Below are positions 1 through 6,548 of a stretch of DNA of 13,067 nt, one piece after another. The stretch is from assembly GCA_031278595.1 (NCBI GenBank), contig JAITKE010000009.1, forward strand, positions 1 to 13,067, in the 5' to 3' direction. The DNA is from Puniceicoccales bacterium. GTDB lineage: Bacteria; Verrucomicrobiota; Verrucomicrobiia; Opitutales; JAIRLG01. How positions within the stretch are numbered: the first letter of the stretch is position 1; every line of letters begins with the position of its first letter. The notes beneath the pieces were generated by a model that was not told the origin of the DNA, did no database searches, and saw only the letters and a program-made list of their open reading frames with translations. The translations under genes and the position numbers were made by a program.

Positions 1-2
1 AT

Positions 3-119
3 TAGACTTCTTTCGAAACGAAAGTATTATAAGGGGATAGTTATTAGGAGAAGTAAATATGAGATATTTGAGCTTAAAAGATTCATCAACAGAAGAATTC
101 GTCGTTTCGAAGGAATCCA
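3..119 (+). mobile_element. MITE-like element, copy A
   Basis: A short non-autonomous element with terminal inverted repeats. The left end reads TAGACTTCTTTCGAAACGA from base 3. The right end, about 106-119, reads TTCGAAGGAATCCA, a slightly decayed reverse complement of the left. The interior matches the left end of the IS at 12893 and the start of its transposase (RYLSLKD), then jumps directly to the right terminal repeat. The copy at 4547-4667 has the same internal junction, so both descend from one deletion derivative. The right end has lost about one base against the copy at 4547. No target duplication could be resolved because the left flank lies outside the window. Confidence 0.75.
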
Positions 120-178
120 GCAAAGAAGCCCACATGCCTCCAGCCACAATGCTCTTGTTAAAATCAAAGAGGGAGTAG
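59..178 (+). CDS. Small ORF arising from MITE copy A (39 aa)
   Basis: An ATG at 59 stands 8 nt after an AGGAG motif (46-50), a better ribosome site than that of the next gene. The first 20 or so codons are the N-terminus of the IS transposase (MRYLSLKD...EEF). They then read through the right terminal repeat into flanking DNA and stop at TAG 176-178, 11 nt before the ATG at 190. It is probably a by-product of the insertion and not a selected protein. Its translation could nevertheless deliver ribosomes to the following gene. Confidence 0.3.
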   Translation: MRYLSLKDSSTEEFVVSKESSKEAHMPPATMLLLKSKRE

Positions 179-189
179 TATGCCGACCC

Positions 190-840
190 ATGGGCTTCGA
201 AGGGGAATACGGCGCACGGGACGGGGGTGAGTTTTCTGCCGACGATTGGAACGAGGCCGATTGGCGGCACTACCTCACACAGATCGACGTGGAAACGACC
301 CTGTTCCTCAAGAAATTCGTCCAGCTAAGACAGATCATCAACCACCTGGACCTCATCGCCCTCCAGATGGGCTGGACGCAGCAGGAGGACAATTCCATCG
401 AGGCCATTCTGCAGAAACGCTGGCGAGAAGGCCCACAAACGCTGCACAAGCACCCGGTCTACATCGTTACCCATGGGCTCTACTATTTCCTCTACAAGAA
501 CTGGGAACTCTATCAGGAATGCAGCGGCGACCTGAACCCCCAGATGTCCTGGGTCTACGCCCGTCTGTTGGGTGGGGGGGAGCACGACGCCCTCCTGGGC
601 ATCGCCTGCATGGATGCCGACGACCCCGTTCTGGCCATCTGTCACTTCAAATCGGCGCTCCAGAGCATCAACTACAGCATGGGTTTGATCCAAAAGGTCC
701 CCGGGAATTCCGAAAAGGCCAAATTACTCCTGCAGGATGCCATTCTGGCCTGCTTCGACCTGCGGGAGGTCTGGCTGCGCGTCATGGCCAATTGCCGGGA
801 CATCGAGAAGGACGATGAGGACGACGAGGATGAGGAATGA
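190..840 (+). CDS. Hypothetical protein, acidic C-terminus (216 aa)
   Basis: I do not recognise the family. The protein looks soluble and mostly helical, rich in Trp, Leu and His, with no signal peptide, membrane segment or obvious catalytic motif. It ends in an almost purely acidic tail (EKDDEDDEDEE). ATG 190 is the first ATG, GTG or TTG in a frame that is open to the window start. The only GGAG upstream is about 15 nt away, so the ribosome site is poor. The last 11 nt overlap the start of the sigma-54 activator, which suggests translational coupling and a shared function, perhaps as partner or modulator of that regulator. Codon use and GC look like the genes that follow, and the gene-like pattern (long ORF, coupled neighbour) supports a real gene. 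Confidence 0.75.
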   Translation: MGFEGEYGARDGGEFSADDWNEADWRHYLTQIDVETTLFLKKFVQLRQIINHLDLIALQMGWTQQEDNSIEAILQKRWREGPQTLHKHPVYIVTHGLYYFLYKNWELYQECSGDLNPQMSWVYARLLGGGEHDALLGIACMDADDPVLAICHFKSALQSINYSMGLIQKVPGNSEKAKLLLQDAILACFDLREVWLRVMANCRDIEKDDEDDEDEE

Positions 841-2299
841 GCCCACCGAACTCCTGTCCACCGGTATGCGGAAGCTGCTCCTGGTCGATGGGGAGAAGAA
901 AACTCAGGAGTTCCTAAAAGCCGCCTTTCGGGATTCCTGGGACATTTACTCAGCCACCTGCCTGGAAGAGGCCGAATTCTGGCTGCACCAGGAGCGCATC
1001 GACGTGGTGCTGAGTGAAGTCGGCCTCCGGCAGGCCCAGGACGGGCTGAAGCTGCTGGAGGCCCTGCACCGCCTCTCGCCGGAACCGGCCTGTGTCCTCA
1101 TGAGCGCCCAGGGGGACATCGAAACGGCGGTCAGGGCGATGAAGAAAGGTGCCTTCGATTTTCTCCGTAAACCCCTGAACCTCGAGCACCTGCGCATCGT
1201 CCTACTCCAGGCGGCGGAGGGGAAAAAATCCAGGAAATCACCGATCCATGAGGAGGAGAAGCCCGTCCTTCTTCTTCCGGAAGACACTCCCCGTCCTCAG
1301 GCCCAGGCTCCGGCCTCCCGACAGGGAAATCTCCTCTGCGCACCGGATTCGCCCCTCGTCTCCCTGCAGCAGAAAGCGACCCAGGTAGCCCGAACGCAGG
1401 CCAGCGTACTCCTACAAGGAGAAACCGGCACCGGCAAGGAGGTTTTCGCCCACTGGATCCATTACAACAGTCCTCGGGCCTCGGGGCCCATGGTGACGGT
1501 GCACTGCGCGGCGCTGTCGGAAACCCTGCTGGAGAGCGAGCTGTTTGGCCACGAGCGCGGCGCCTTCACCGGAGCAACGAACCGCCACGTGGGCTATTTC
1601 GAACGGGCCCATGGCGGCACGATTTTCCTCGATGAGATCGGGGAAATCAACCTCCAGACCCAGGTCAAACTGCTGCGCTTCATCGAAACCCTGCAGATCG
1701 AGCGCGTGGGGAGCACGGAGCCCCTGTCCCTGGACGTCCGCCTCATCACCGCCACCCATCGTTCCCTCGAAGCCATGATACGGGAGGGAAGCTTTCGGGA
1801 AGACCTCTACTACCGCCTCCACGTCGTCAAATTGTCCCTTCCCGCTCTGCGGGAACGGCCCATGGACATCCCGCTGCTGCTGGATTTCTACCTGCAAAGG
1901 GCCTGCTTTGAGAACGGTATCGGAAGACCGTTGCGCTTCTCACTCGATGCCCTCGCCGCGCTGCAGCACTACTTCTGGCCGGGTAATATCCGCGAGCTGC
2001 GCCACACCTGCGAAAGCGCCGCGATTCTCCTACCGGAAGACCGCCACGTCATCGAGCGGAGCGATCTGGACCCGAAATTCCTCGGACAGCTGCCCGACCG
2101 GAGCCTCCATCCGCCCGAACTCGTCCCCTCCGTACGGCCCATCTACCTGGAAGATCATCGGGAAAGGCTGAGTCCGCAGCGCCTACAGAAGGCCCTGGAA
2201 GAGACCGGAGGCAACAAAACCCTGGCCGCCCAAAGGCTGGGCATCAGCCGCCGAACCCTTTATAGGAAAATACAAGCCCTTTCGTCCGCCAGACCGTGA
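830..2299 (+). CDS. NtrC-family sigma-54 activator, degenerate receiver
   Basis: A 489-aa bacterial enhancer-binding protein that would remodel sigma-54 RNA polymerase. Residues about 13-130 form a receiver domain, followed by a linker. A complete AAA+ domain follows: Walker A GETGTGKE at 198-205, the sigma-54 contact loop GAFTGA at 245-250, Walker B IFLDE near 266-270, and the WPGNIREL motif. The C-terminus is a Fis-type helix-turn-helix (NKTLAAQRLGISRRTLYRKI). In the receiver the expected phospho-Asp is Glu63 (VLSEVGL) and the acidic pair is DG instead of DD, while Ser92 and Lys114 are kept. ATG 830 is chosen because GAGG lies 9 nt upstream and it overlaps the previous stop; ATG 815 and 866 are alternatives. 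No partner histidine kinase is in the window. The target genes are unknown. Confidence 0.92.
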   Translation: MRNEPTELLSTGMRKLLLVDGEKKTQEFLKAAFRDSWDIYSATCLEEAEFWLHQERIDVVLSEVGLRQAQDGLKLLEALHRLSPEPACVLMSAQGDIETAVRAMKKGAFDFLRKPLNLEHLRIVLLQAAEGKKSRKSPIHEEEKPVLLLPEDTPRPQAQAPASRQGNLLCAPDSPLVSLQQKATQVARTQASVLLQGETGTGKEVFAHWIHYNSPRASGPMVTVHCAALSETLLESELFGHERGAFTGATNRHVGYFERAHGGTIFLDEIGEINLQTQVKLLRFIETLQIERVGSTEPLSLDVRLITATHRSLEAMIREGSFREDLYYRLHVVKLSLPALRERPMDIPLLLDFYLQRACFENGIGRPLRFSLDALAALQHYFWPGNIRELRHTCESAAILLPEDRHVIERSDLDPKFLGQLPDRSLHPPELVPSVRPIYLEDHRERLSPQRLQKALEETGGNKTLAAQRLGISRRTLYRKIQALSSARP

Positions 2300-2301
2300 T
2301 T

Positions 2302-2340
2302 TTAAAAATTTTTAACATTTCCGTCCTTTTTGGGTGAAAT
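2302..2340 (+). promoter_or_regulatory. Possible sigma-70 promoter for rpiB with AT palindrome
   Basis: The perfect palindrome TTAAAAATTTTTAA (2302-2315) overlaps a -35-like TTAACA (2312-2317). A -10-like TGAAAT (2335-2340) follows at 17 nt spacing. This would start transcription about 70 nt before rpiB. The A/T tract could also act as an UP-like or bent-DNA element. The match is partial and based on reading only. Confidence 0.35.
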
Positions 2341-2416
2341 AAATCTTGCTTCCGTCGCCGGCATTTCCTAAACCTCCGGTTATCGTCGAGCGGCTTCGGG
2401 TGGCTCACGAGCTCCT

Positions 2417-2863
2417 ATGATTGTCACTTTAGGCGTCGACCACCATGCGGTGGAACTGAAGAAGTCCGTCATCGCCCATCTGGAGACGATGGGCTTTGAG
2501 GTCACCGACCGCGGCACCATGGATACCACAGCGGTGGATTACCCGGACATTGCCCGCAAGATCGCCAAGGACATCCGGACGATGAAGGCCAATTTCGGGA
2601 TTCTCATCTGCCAAACGGGGGTGGGCATGTCCATCGCCGCCAATAAGTTCCAGGGCATTCGGGCGGCGCTGGTCATGAATGAGGAGATGGTCCGCCTGGC
2701 CCGCCGGCACAACGACGCCAATGTCCTCTGCACGGGCAGCGACTACAGCTCACCGGAGCTCCTCAACGCGATGCTGGATGTTTTTTTCAATACCGAATTC
2801 GAGGGCGGTCGCCACGAACGCCGCCTGAGCAAAATTGTGGAATTCGAGTTCAGCCGGCTTTAG
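2417..2863 (+). CDS. rpiB: Ribose-5-phosphate isomerase B
   Basis: A 148-aa cytosolic enzyme of the RpiB/LacAB family that interconverts ribose 5-phosphate and ribulose 5-phosphate in the non-oxidative pentose phosphate pathway. Family landmarks are present: Asp8-His9 in the phosphate/ring-opening loop, DYPD at 41-44, and catalytic Cys65 in ICQTGVGMSIAANK, where Gln replaces the usual Gly after Cys. HNDANVL at 98-104 and GGRHERR at 130-136 are also present. The length is normal for the family. ATG 2417 fits the conserved N-terminus, although the ribosome site upstream is weak. Transketolase of the same pathway lies on the other strand of this window. No A subunit or allose genes are adjacent, so the housekeeping role is more likely than sugar-specific isomerisation. 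Confidence 0.93.
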   Translation: MIVTLGVDHHAVELKKSVIAHLETMGFEVTDRGTMDTTAVDYPDIARKIAKDIRTMKANFGILICQTGVGMSIAANKFQGIRAALVMNEEMVRLARRHNDANVLCTGSDYSSPELLNAMLDVFFNTEFEGGRHERRLSKIVEFEFSRL

Positions 2864-3134
2864 GCTTAGGTTCAGCCGACTCTGGGTTCGCCCTTGCCGC
2901 CGTCGATTGATTTTTTCCAGCTTTCCCGGTGCTCTCAGTTTTTTTCGGCTTTCCCGATTTCTTTCGATTTTAGTGGTTTTTTTGGCTTTGGCGGGTCTGT
3001 TTGAGTGTCGTAGATGCGCAGCAGCATCCTCGGAAGAAAATCCGGTTCTTGAACGGGGTTCATTTCTTTGTACCCCTAAAGGGCGTCGTCAAACAAAAAG
3101 TGGACAAGGGGGAAAAGAGAGAAAGAAAGAGGGA
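2864..3134. other. Gene-free spacer with T-rich degenerate repeats
   Basis: No credible gene is seen here. Between 2911 and 2994 the + strand carries three T6-7 runs, each followed by a related C/G-ctttccCG-like stretch (2911-2928, 2939-2956, 2977-2994), a degenerate direct repeat. A short direct repeat TTCAGCCG(G/A)CT spans the rpiB stop region. A 16-nt sequence ATGCGCAGCAGCATCC at 3014-3029 recurs with one mismatch at 3398-3413. No clear intrinsic terminator is visible because the T runs lack a preceding stable hairpin. Confidence 0.5.
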
Positions 3135-3236
3135 ATGGAAAAAAGGACACATAGGAAATATGCCCCATCAGATGAATTGTGGAGCAAGATAAGAAGGTTG
3201 CTGTCTAATTTTGATGGACACCCTCTGGGCATCCGT
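3135..3236 (+). pseudogene. IS5-type transposase N-terminal fragment
   Basis: An ATG at 3135 opens 34 codons reading MEKRTHRKYAPSDELWSKI and then RRLLSNFDGHPLGIR. The pattern (DELW-x-x-I-x-x-LL ... HPLG) resembles, from memory, the N-terminal segment of IS5-family transposases, which continues into the DDE core. The similarity ends at 3236, precisely where the cloverleaf element at 3237 begins. No continuation was recognised beyond it. The frame stays open to 3419 but reads only repeat-derived sequence. The call rests on motif resemblance over 34 residues, so it is moderate at best. Confidence 0.4.
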
Positions 3237-3337
3237 CCCGCCGCCTTTGCGGCGCGAAAAATGAAAAGGCTTTTTCATTTTTCGCGCCGGCGGCCCGCGC
3301 AGCGGGCCGGAGCCCGAAGGGCTTCAAAGGCGGCGGG
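3237..3337 (+). repeat. Cloverleaf repeat R1
   Basis: A 101-bp element closed by the perfect 13-bp inverted repeat CCCGCCGCCTTTG (3237-3249) and CAAAGGCGGCGGG (3325-3337). Inside are three consecutive hairpins. The first is a 17-bp arm at 3251-3267/3272-3288 (GGCGCGAAAAATGAAAA) with loop GGCT. The second is CGGCCCGC-GCA-GCGGGCCG at 3291-3309. The third is AGCCC-GAA-GGGCT at 3311-3323. Order is long, medium, short, as in R3. It abuts the transposase fragment on its left. Confidence 0.85.
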
Positions 3338-3508
3338 CCCCCGGAACCAACAGAAACGGGTTTTTCCAAACCCCCGGCAGATTCCAGCAGGTTTTGAATG
3401 CCCAGCAGCATCCGGGTAGATTTTCTGTAAAACGAAGGGACAAAAAAGCCAGAACCGCCTTTCTCTGTCGCATTGAAAAATCCAGCCGGAGTCTCCATAC
3501 TCACCCTC
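3338..3508. other. Spacer before the radical SAM gene
   Basis: Nothing gene-like is seen. There is a small hairpin GGGTTT-TTCC-AAACCC at 3358-3373 without a T run after it, and the second copy of the 16-nt ATGCCCAGCAGCATCC direct repeat at 3398-3413. A TTG at 3473 is in frame with the next gene but lacks a ribosome site. Confidence 0.5.
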
Positions 3509-4222
3509 ATGCGCATCGGCGGAATTCAGAAATGCTCCACCATCGATTTTCCCCAAAAGCTCGCCTGCGTGCTCTTCACTCAGGGCTGTAACTTCCGCTG
3601 CGGGTTTTGTCACAATCCGGAATTGGTCGAGCCGAAGCAATTCGGGAACTGCCTCGCCGAAGAGGAAGTTTTTGCTTTTTTGGAAAAGCGCCGAAATGTC
3701 CTCGATGCCGTGGTCATCTCCGGCGGAGAGCCCACGTTACAGCCCGATCTGGAGACCTGGTTTCGGCGCATCCGAGCTCTAGGCTTTGCCACCAAGCTGG
3801 ACACGAACGGCACCCGGCCCGACATCCTGCAGGCTCTACTGCAAAAGGAGCTCCTCGACTTCGTGGCGATGGACATCAAGCACCAACTACAGACAGCGCC
3901 CTACGAGTCGATCAGCAGCACTTCCCCCAGCCTGGATGCCATTCGAAAATCCATCCAAATCCTCCGAACCGGCCCCGTGGATTACGAATTTCGGACAACG
4001 TTAGTCACGGAAATCCACCGGCGGGAGGATGTGCTGGCCATCGCCGCTTCCCTGCGAAGAGCCCGGCAGTGGACGATCCAGTCCTTTCGGCCCCAGAAAA
4101 CCCTGAATCCGCAGTGGCAGGAGCTCCGCCCGTGGTCGGCGGCGGCCATGGCTTCGCTCAAGGCAGAATTGGCAGAAAAATTTCCCGAGCTCCGAATTCG
4201 CTATCTGGGCTTTTTAAACTGA
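3509..4222 (+). CDS. nrdG: Anaerobic RNR-activating protein, NrdG2-like radical SAM
   Basis: A 237-aa radical SAM protein of the anaerobic ribonucleoside-triphosphate reductase activating type. It would use a [4Fe-4S] cluster and S-adenosylmethionine to install the glycyl radical on NrdD. The signature C-x3-C-x2-C (CNFRCGFC, Cys27/31/34) is followed by HNPELV and the SAM motif GGEPT near 72-76. DTNGTRPD and DIKH motifs fit the TIM-barrel core. ATG 3509 is preferred because the family begins at IGGxQKxSxIDFPxKLA, which starts two residues later; an in-frame TTG at 3473 would add 12 residues. No ribosome site is strong for either start. nrdD is not in this window, so the partner must lie elsewhere and another glycyl-radical target cannot be excluded. 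Confidence 0.82.
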   Translation: MRIGGIQKCSTIDFPQKLACVLFTQGCNFRCGFCHNPELVEPKQFGNCLAEEEVFAFLEKRRNVLDAVVISGGEPTLQPDLETWFRRIRALGFATKLDTNGTRPDILQALLQKELLDFVAMDIKHQLQTAPYESISSTSPSLDAIRKSIQILRTGPVDYEFRTTLVTEIHRREDVLAIAASLRRARQWTIQSFRPQKTLNPQWQELRPWSAAAMASLKAELAEKFPELRIRYLGFLN

Positions 4223-4393
4223 AGCTACCTGAACTTTTCCGATTGAAAAAATCTTCCAAGCTCCGGAAGAGGCCTTCCCAGCTCCACCGCTCCTGAGCTC
4301 AATCACTTCTCCTAGGCCAAGTCTTCACCTCCCCTGGATTAAGCCCGTTTTTCTCGGACTAAGGTTGAGCAACGGCTCCGGATTTGTGGCGGG

Positions 4394-4494
4394 TTCGCCG
4401 CCTTTGGAGCCCGAAGGGCTCTCGGCCCGCTGCGCGGGCCGTGTGTGAAGGGGCGAGGCGAAAACGCCTCGCCCTTCACGCCAAAGGCGGCGAA
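4394..4494 (-). repeat. Cloverleaf repeat R2
   Basis: A 101-bp element closed by the perfect 14-bp inverted repeat TTCGCCGCCTTTGG (4394-4407) and CCAAAGGCGGCGAA (4481-4494). Internal hairpins are AGCCC-GAA-GGGCT (4408-4420), CGGCCCGC-TGC-GCGGGCCG (4423-4441) and a long GC-rich arm about 4445-4479 (GTGAAGGGGCGAGGCG, loop AAAA) with one bulged G. The order short, medium, long is the reverse of R1, so this copy is inverted. Its short and medium hairpins have the same arms as R1 while the long arm is entirely different. The rest of the spacer 4223-4546 shows no gene. Confidence 0.85.
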
Positions 4495-4546
4495 AAGAAG
4501 GAGCAACGACCCCAGATTTTCCACCCAATCGGCGGCAAGGATGCAA

Positions 4547-4667
4547 TGGACTTCTCTCGAAACAATGATAAGGCGATGTAAAGAGAGTGTAATTTTAAGG
4601 GGGGGCCGAGATATTTGAGCTTAAAAGATTTATCGACAGAAGAATTTGTTGGTTCGAAAGAAGTCTA
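4547..4667 (+). mobile_element. MITE-like element, copy B
   Basis: A 121-bp element with left end TGGACTTCTCTCGAAAC (4547-4563) and right end TTCGAAAGAAGTCTA (4653-4667), its near-perfect reverse complement. The interior resembles copy A (gagatatttgagcttaaaag) and keeps the in-frame RYLSLKDLSTEEF coding stretch, but the transposase ATG is altered and the frame ends in TAA inside the right repeat. It shares copy A's deletion junction, so it was probably mobilised in trans by an IS such as the one at 12893. It lies about 40 bp downstream of the ligA stop codon. Confidence 0.8.
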
Positions 4668-4709
4668 ACAAGATGATAACACAGGAAAACACACGCCTCC
4701 CGCGAGCGA

Positions 4710-6548
4710 CTACTCCCCTATGTGCCGCACACCTGCCGTCGCCAGACGGCGGATAATCTGTTGCGTCGACGGCAGCCGCAGATGGGCCAAACAGTCTGTC
4801 GCTGTTTTTTCCCCCAGGCCGGGAAGGGCAGCCAGGGTCTCGGCCGAAGCCGCCAGGAGAGCATTCAGGCAGGAAAACGCCTTTTCCAGATCCCTCGCGC
4901 CCTTCTCGCCGATGCCCGGAATGCCCAAACCGTGGAGCAGGCGCCACAGGGGCTGTTCTTTACTCCGTTCCAGATGGTTCAGGATTTTCTCGGCGGATTT
5001 TTGGCCGATTTTCTCACAGGCCATGAGCCGTTCGGCGGAGAGATCGTAGAGATCAGCCACATTTCTCAAAAATCCCCTCCGGCAGAGCTGGGAAATGAGG
5101 CGCTCGCCCAGGCCCTCGATGTGCATCGCCGAGCGGGAGACGAAGTGCAGAATACGGGCCTCCACCTTGGCCGGGCAATCCTCGTCGGGGCAACGCCAGG
5201 CCACTTCTCCGGCCGCCTGTCGCAGGGGGGAGCCGCAGCGGGGACAGTTTTTGGGAAAGACGAAGGGGGAAGAATCCTTCGGCCTTTTGGCCAAAACCAC
5301 CTCCGCGATCGCCGGAATGACCTCGCCGGCCTTTTCCAGCAGGACGGTGTCGCCCTCGCGGATGTCCCTCCGCCCGATTTCGGCGGCGTTGTGCAGTGTC
5401 GCCCGACAGACCTCCGTGCCGGCAATCCACACCGGCAAAAATTCGGCAATCGGGGTCACGACCCCGCTGCGCCCCACCTGCAGCGCAATCCGCTCCAGGC
5501 GCGTCTCGATGCGCTCCGGCGCAAATTTATAGGCAAAGGCCCAGCGCGGGGCATGCCGAGTCTCGCCCAGGATCCGCTGTAGGCGGCGCTCGTGGAGCTT
5601 CAGCACCACTCCGTCCGTCGCAAAATCCAGCCCGGAGCGGCGCCGGTCCAGGGCTTCGATCCCCCTCCAAATCTCCTCCGGAAAACAAGCCCGCTCGAAA
5701 AACTCGACCCAGGGCAGGTGCCACATCTGCAATTCCTGGAAAAAATCGAGCAGGCTCGGGATTTCCTGCCCCTCGCAGAGGCCCAGGCTGTGGATCCAGA
5801 GCCGCAGCCCGCGCTCCCGCACCACGCCCACGTCCTTTGTCTTCAGGCTACCGGCGGCCAAATTCCTCGGGTTGGCAAAAACAGCCTCCCCCCGCTCCTC
5901 CTGCCGGCGATTAAGGCGTTCGAAGACTTTCAGCGGAACATAGACCTCCCCCCGCAGCTCCAGGCGTTCCGGTGCATCTTCTAAAAAATCCGGTAAATCC
6001 GGAATCGTCCGGACATTTTCGGTCACGTCGTCACCCTCAAAGCCATTCCCCCGCGTCAGCACGCGGATCAGCTGGCCCTGCTCATAGATGAGGTTCACCG
6101 CCACGCCGTCGATTTTGTGCTCGAGAATGTACTCGACCTTCTCTTCTTCGCCCAAACTGTGGCGAATGCGCCGGTCGAAGGCATCCACTTCCGAGCGGTC
6201 GTAGGTATTTTCCAGGCTCAGCATCGGGGATAGGTGCGGAAAGCGCGCAAAGCCCTCGTGCCGGTCGTCGCCCACGCCTTCCGACTCCGGGCGCAGAGAG
6301 GGGTATTTTTGCCTCAACTCCCGCCACTCGTGCTTCAGGCAATCGTACTCGAAATCGGAGATGATCGGCGCCGCCTCCCGGTAGTAGTGCCGGTCATGCT
6401 CCTCGATTTTCTTCGCCAGGGATTGGAAATAGCGCTTCAGCTTCGGCTCCCCCGCTTTCTTCTCGATGTTCAACGTCTCTTTCCTGATGGCCATCGCCTC
6501 TTTCCCAATGTCCCCCGCTTCCTCCCTGATGGCCTGATCCTTACTCAA
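4710..6548 (-). CDS. ligA: NAD+-dependent DNA ligase, BRCT domain missing
   Basis: A 612-aa replicative ligase that seals nicks using NAD+. Visible are the Ia region (HYYREAAPIISDFEYD), adenylation lysine Lys145 in KIDG, LRGEV near 198-202, DGVVLK near 312-317, and an OB-fold. A four-Cys zinc finger follows (Cys435, 438, 453, 458), then helix-hairpin-helix repeats (GIPGIGEKGA, ALPGLGEKTA). The protein stops at AGVRHIGE, where family members normally continue into a BRCT domain, and MITE copy B follows about 40 bp later. The N-terminus carries about 30 extra residues in four heptads (7-34). The start is uncertain. TTG 6548 overlaps the TGA of a well-initiated leader ORF; ATG 6494 is an alternative giving 594 aa. 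Catalytic residues look intact, so ligation activity is expected. Confidence 0.92.
   Translation of the reverse strand: MSKDQAIREEAGDIGKEAMAIRKETLNIEKKAGEPKLKRYFQSLAKKIEEHDRHYYREAAPIISDFEYDCLKHEWRELRQKYPSLRPESEGVGDDRHEGFARFPHLSPMLSLENTYDRSEVDAFDRRIRHSLGEEEKVEYILEHKIDGVAVNLIYEQGQLIRVLTRGNGFEGDDVTENVRTIPDLPDFLEDAPERLELRGEVYVPLKVFERLNRRQEERGEAVFANPRNLAAGSLKTKDVGVVRERGLRLWIHSLGLCEGQEIPSLLDFFQELQMWHLPWVEFFERACFPEEIWRGIEALDRRRSGLDFATDGVVLKLHERRLQRILGETRHAPRWAFAYKFAPERIETRLERIALQVGRSGVVTPIAEFLPVWIAGTEVCRATLHNAAEIGRRDIREGDTVLLEKAGEVIPAIAEVVLAKRPKDSSPFVFPKNCPRCGSPLRQAAGEVAWRCPDEDCPAKVEARILHFVSRSAMHIEGLGERLISQLCRRGFLRNVADLYDLSAERLMACEKIGQKSAEKILNHLERSKEQPLWRLLHGLGIPGIGEKGARDLEKAFSCLNALLAASAETLAALPGLGEKTATDCLAHLRLPSTQQIIRRLATAGVRHIGE
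6447..6530 (-). repeat. Four 21-bp tandem repeats in ligA 5' end
   Basis: Four consecutive 21-nt units encode the heptads IREEAGD, IGKEAMA, IRKETLN and IEKKAGE, each beginning with Ile and predicted to be helical. Units 1 and 4 share AGCGGGGGA and most share ATC-A/G-GG/A-A/G-AGGA-type starts. The leader ORF start (GCCATCACGAAAAAC) resembles a further unit. The repeats lie before the region homologous to other ligases and look like a lineage-specific extension. Confidence 0.6.

Noticed and set aside
246..818. 190-aa ORF in another frame of the first gene
   Set aside because: Arg/Pro/Gly-rich composition typical of a GC-rich shadow frame; the 190-840 frame has protein-like composition and a coupled neighbour.
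2331..2355. Sigma-54 promoter before rpiB (GG...TTGCTT)
   Set aside because: The GG to GC spacing is 13-14 nt, not the required 10.
2835..3419. 194-aa ORF after rpiB
   Set aside because: Overlaps the rpiB end, reads T-rich repeats and the R1 palindromes; only 3135-3236 within it resembles a protein.
4722..5582. 286-aa ORF opposite ligA
   Set aside because: Antisense shadow of the ligase zinc-finger and OB regions.
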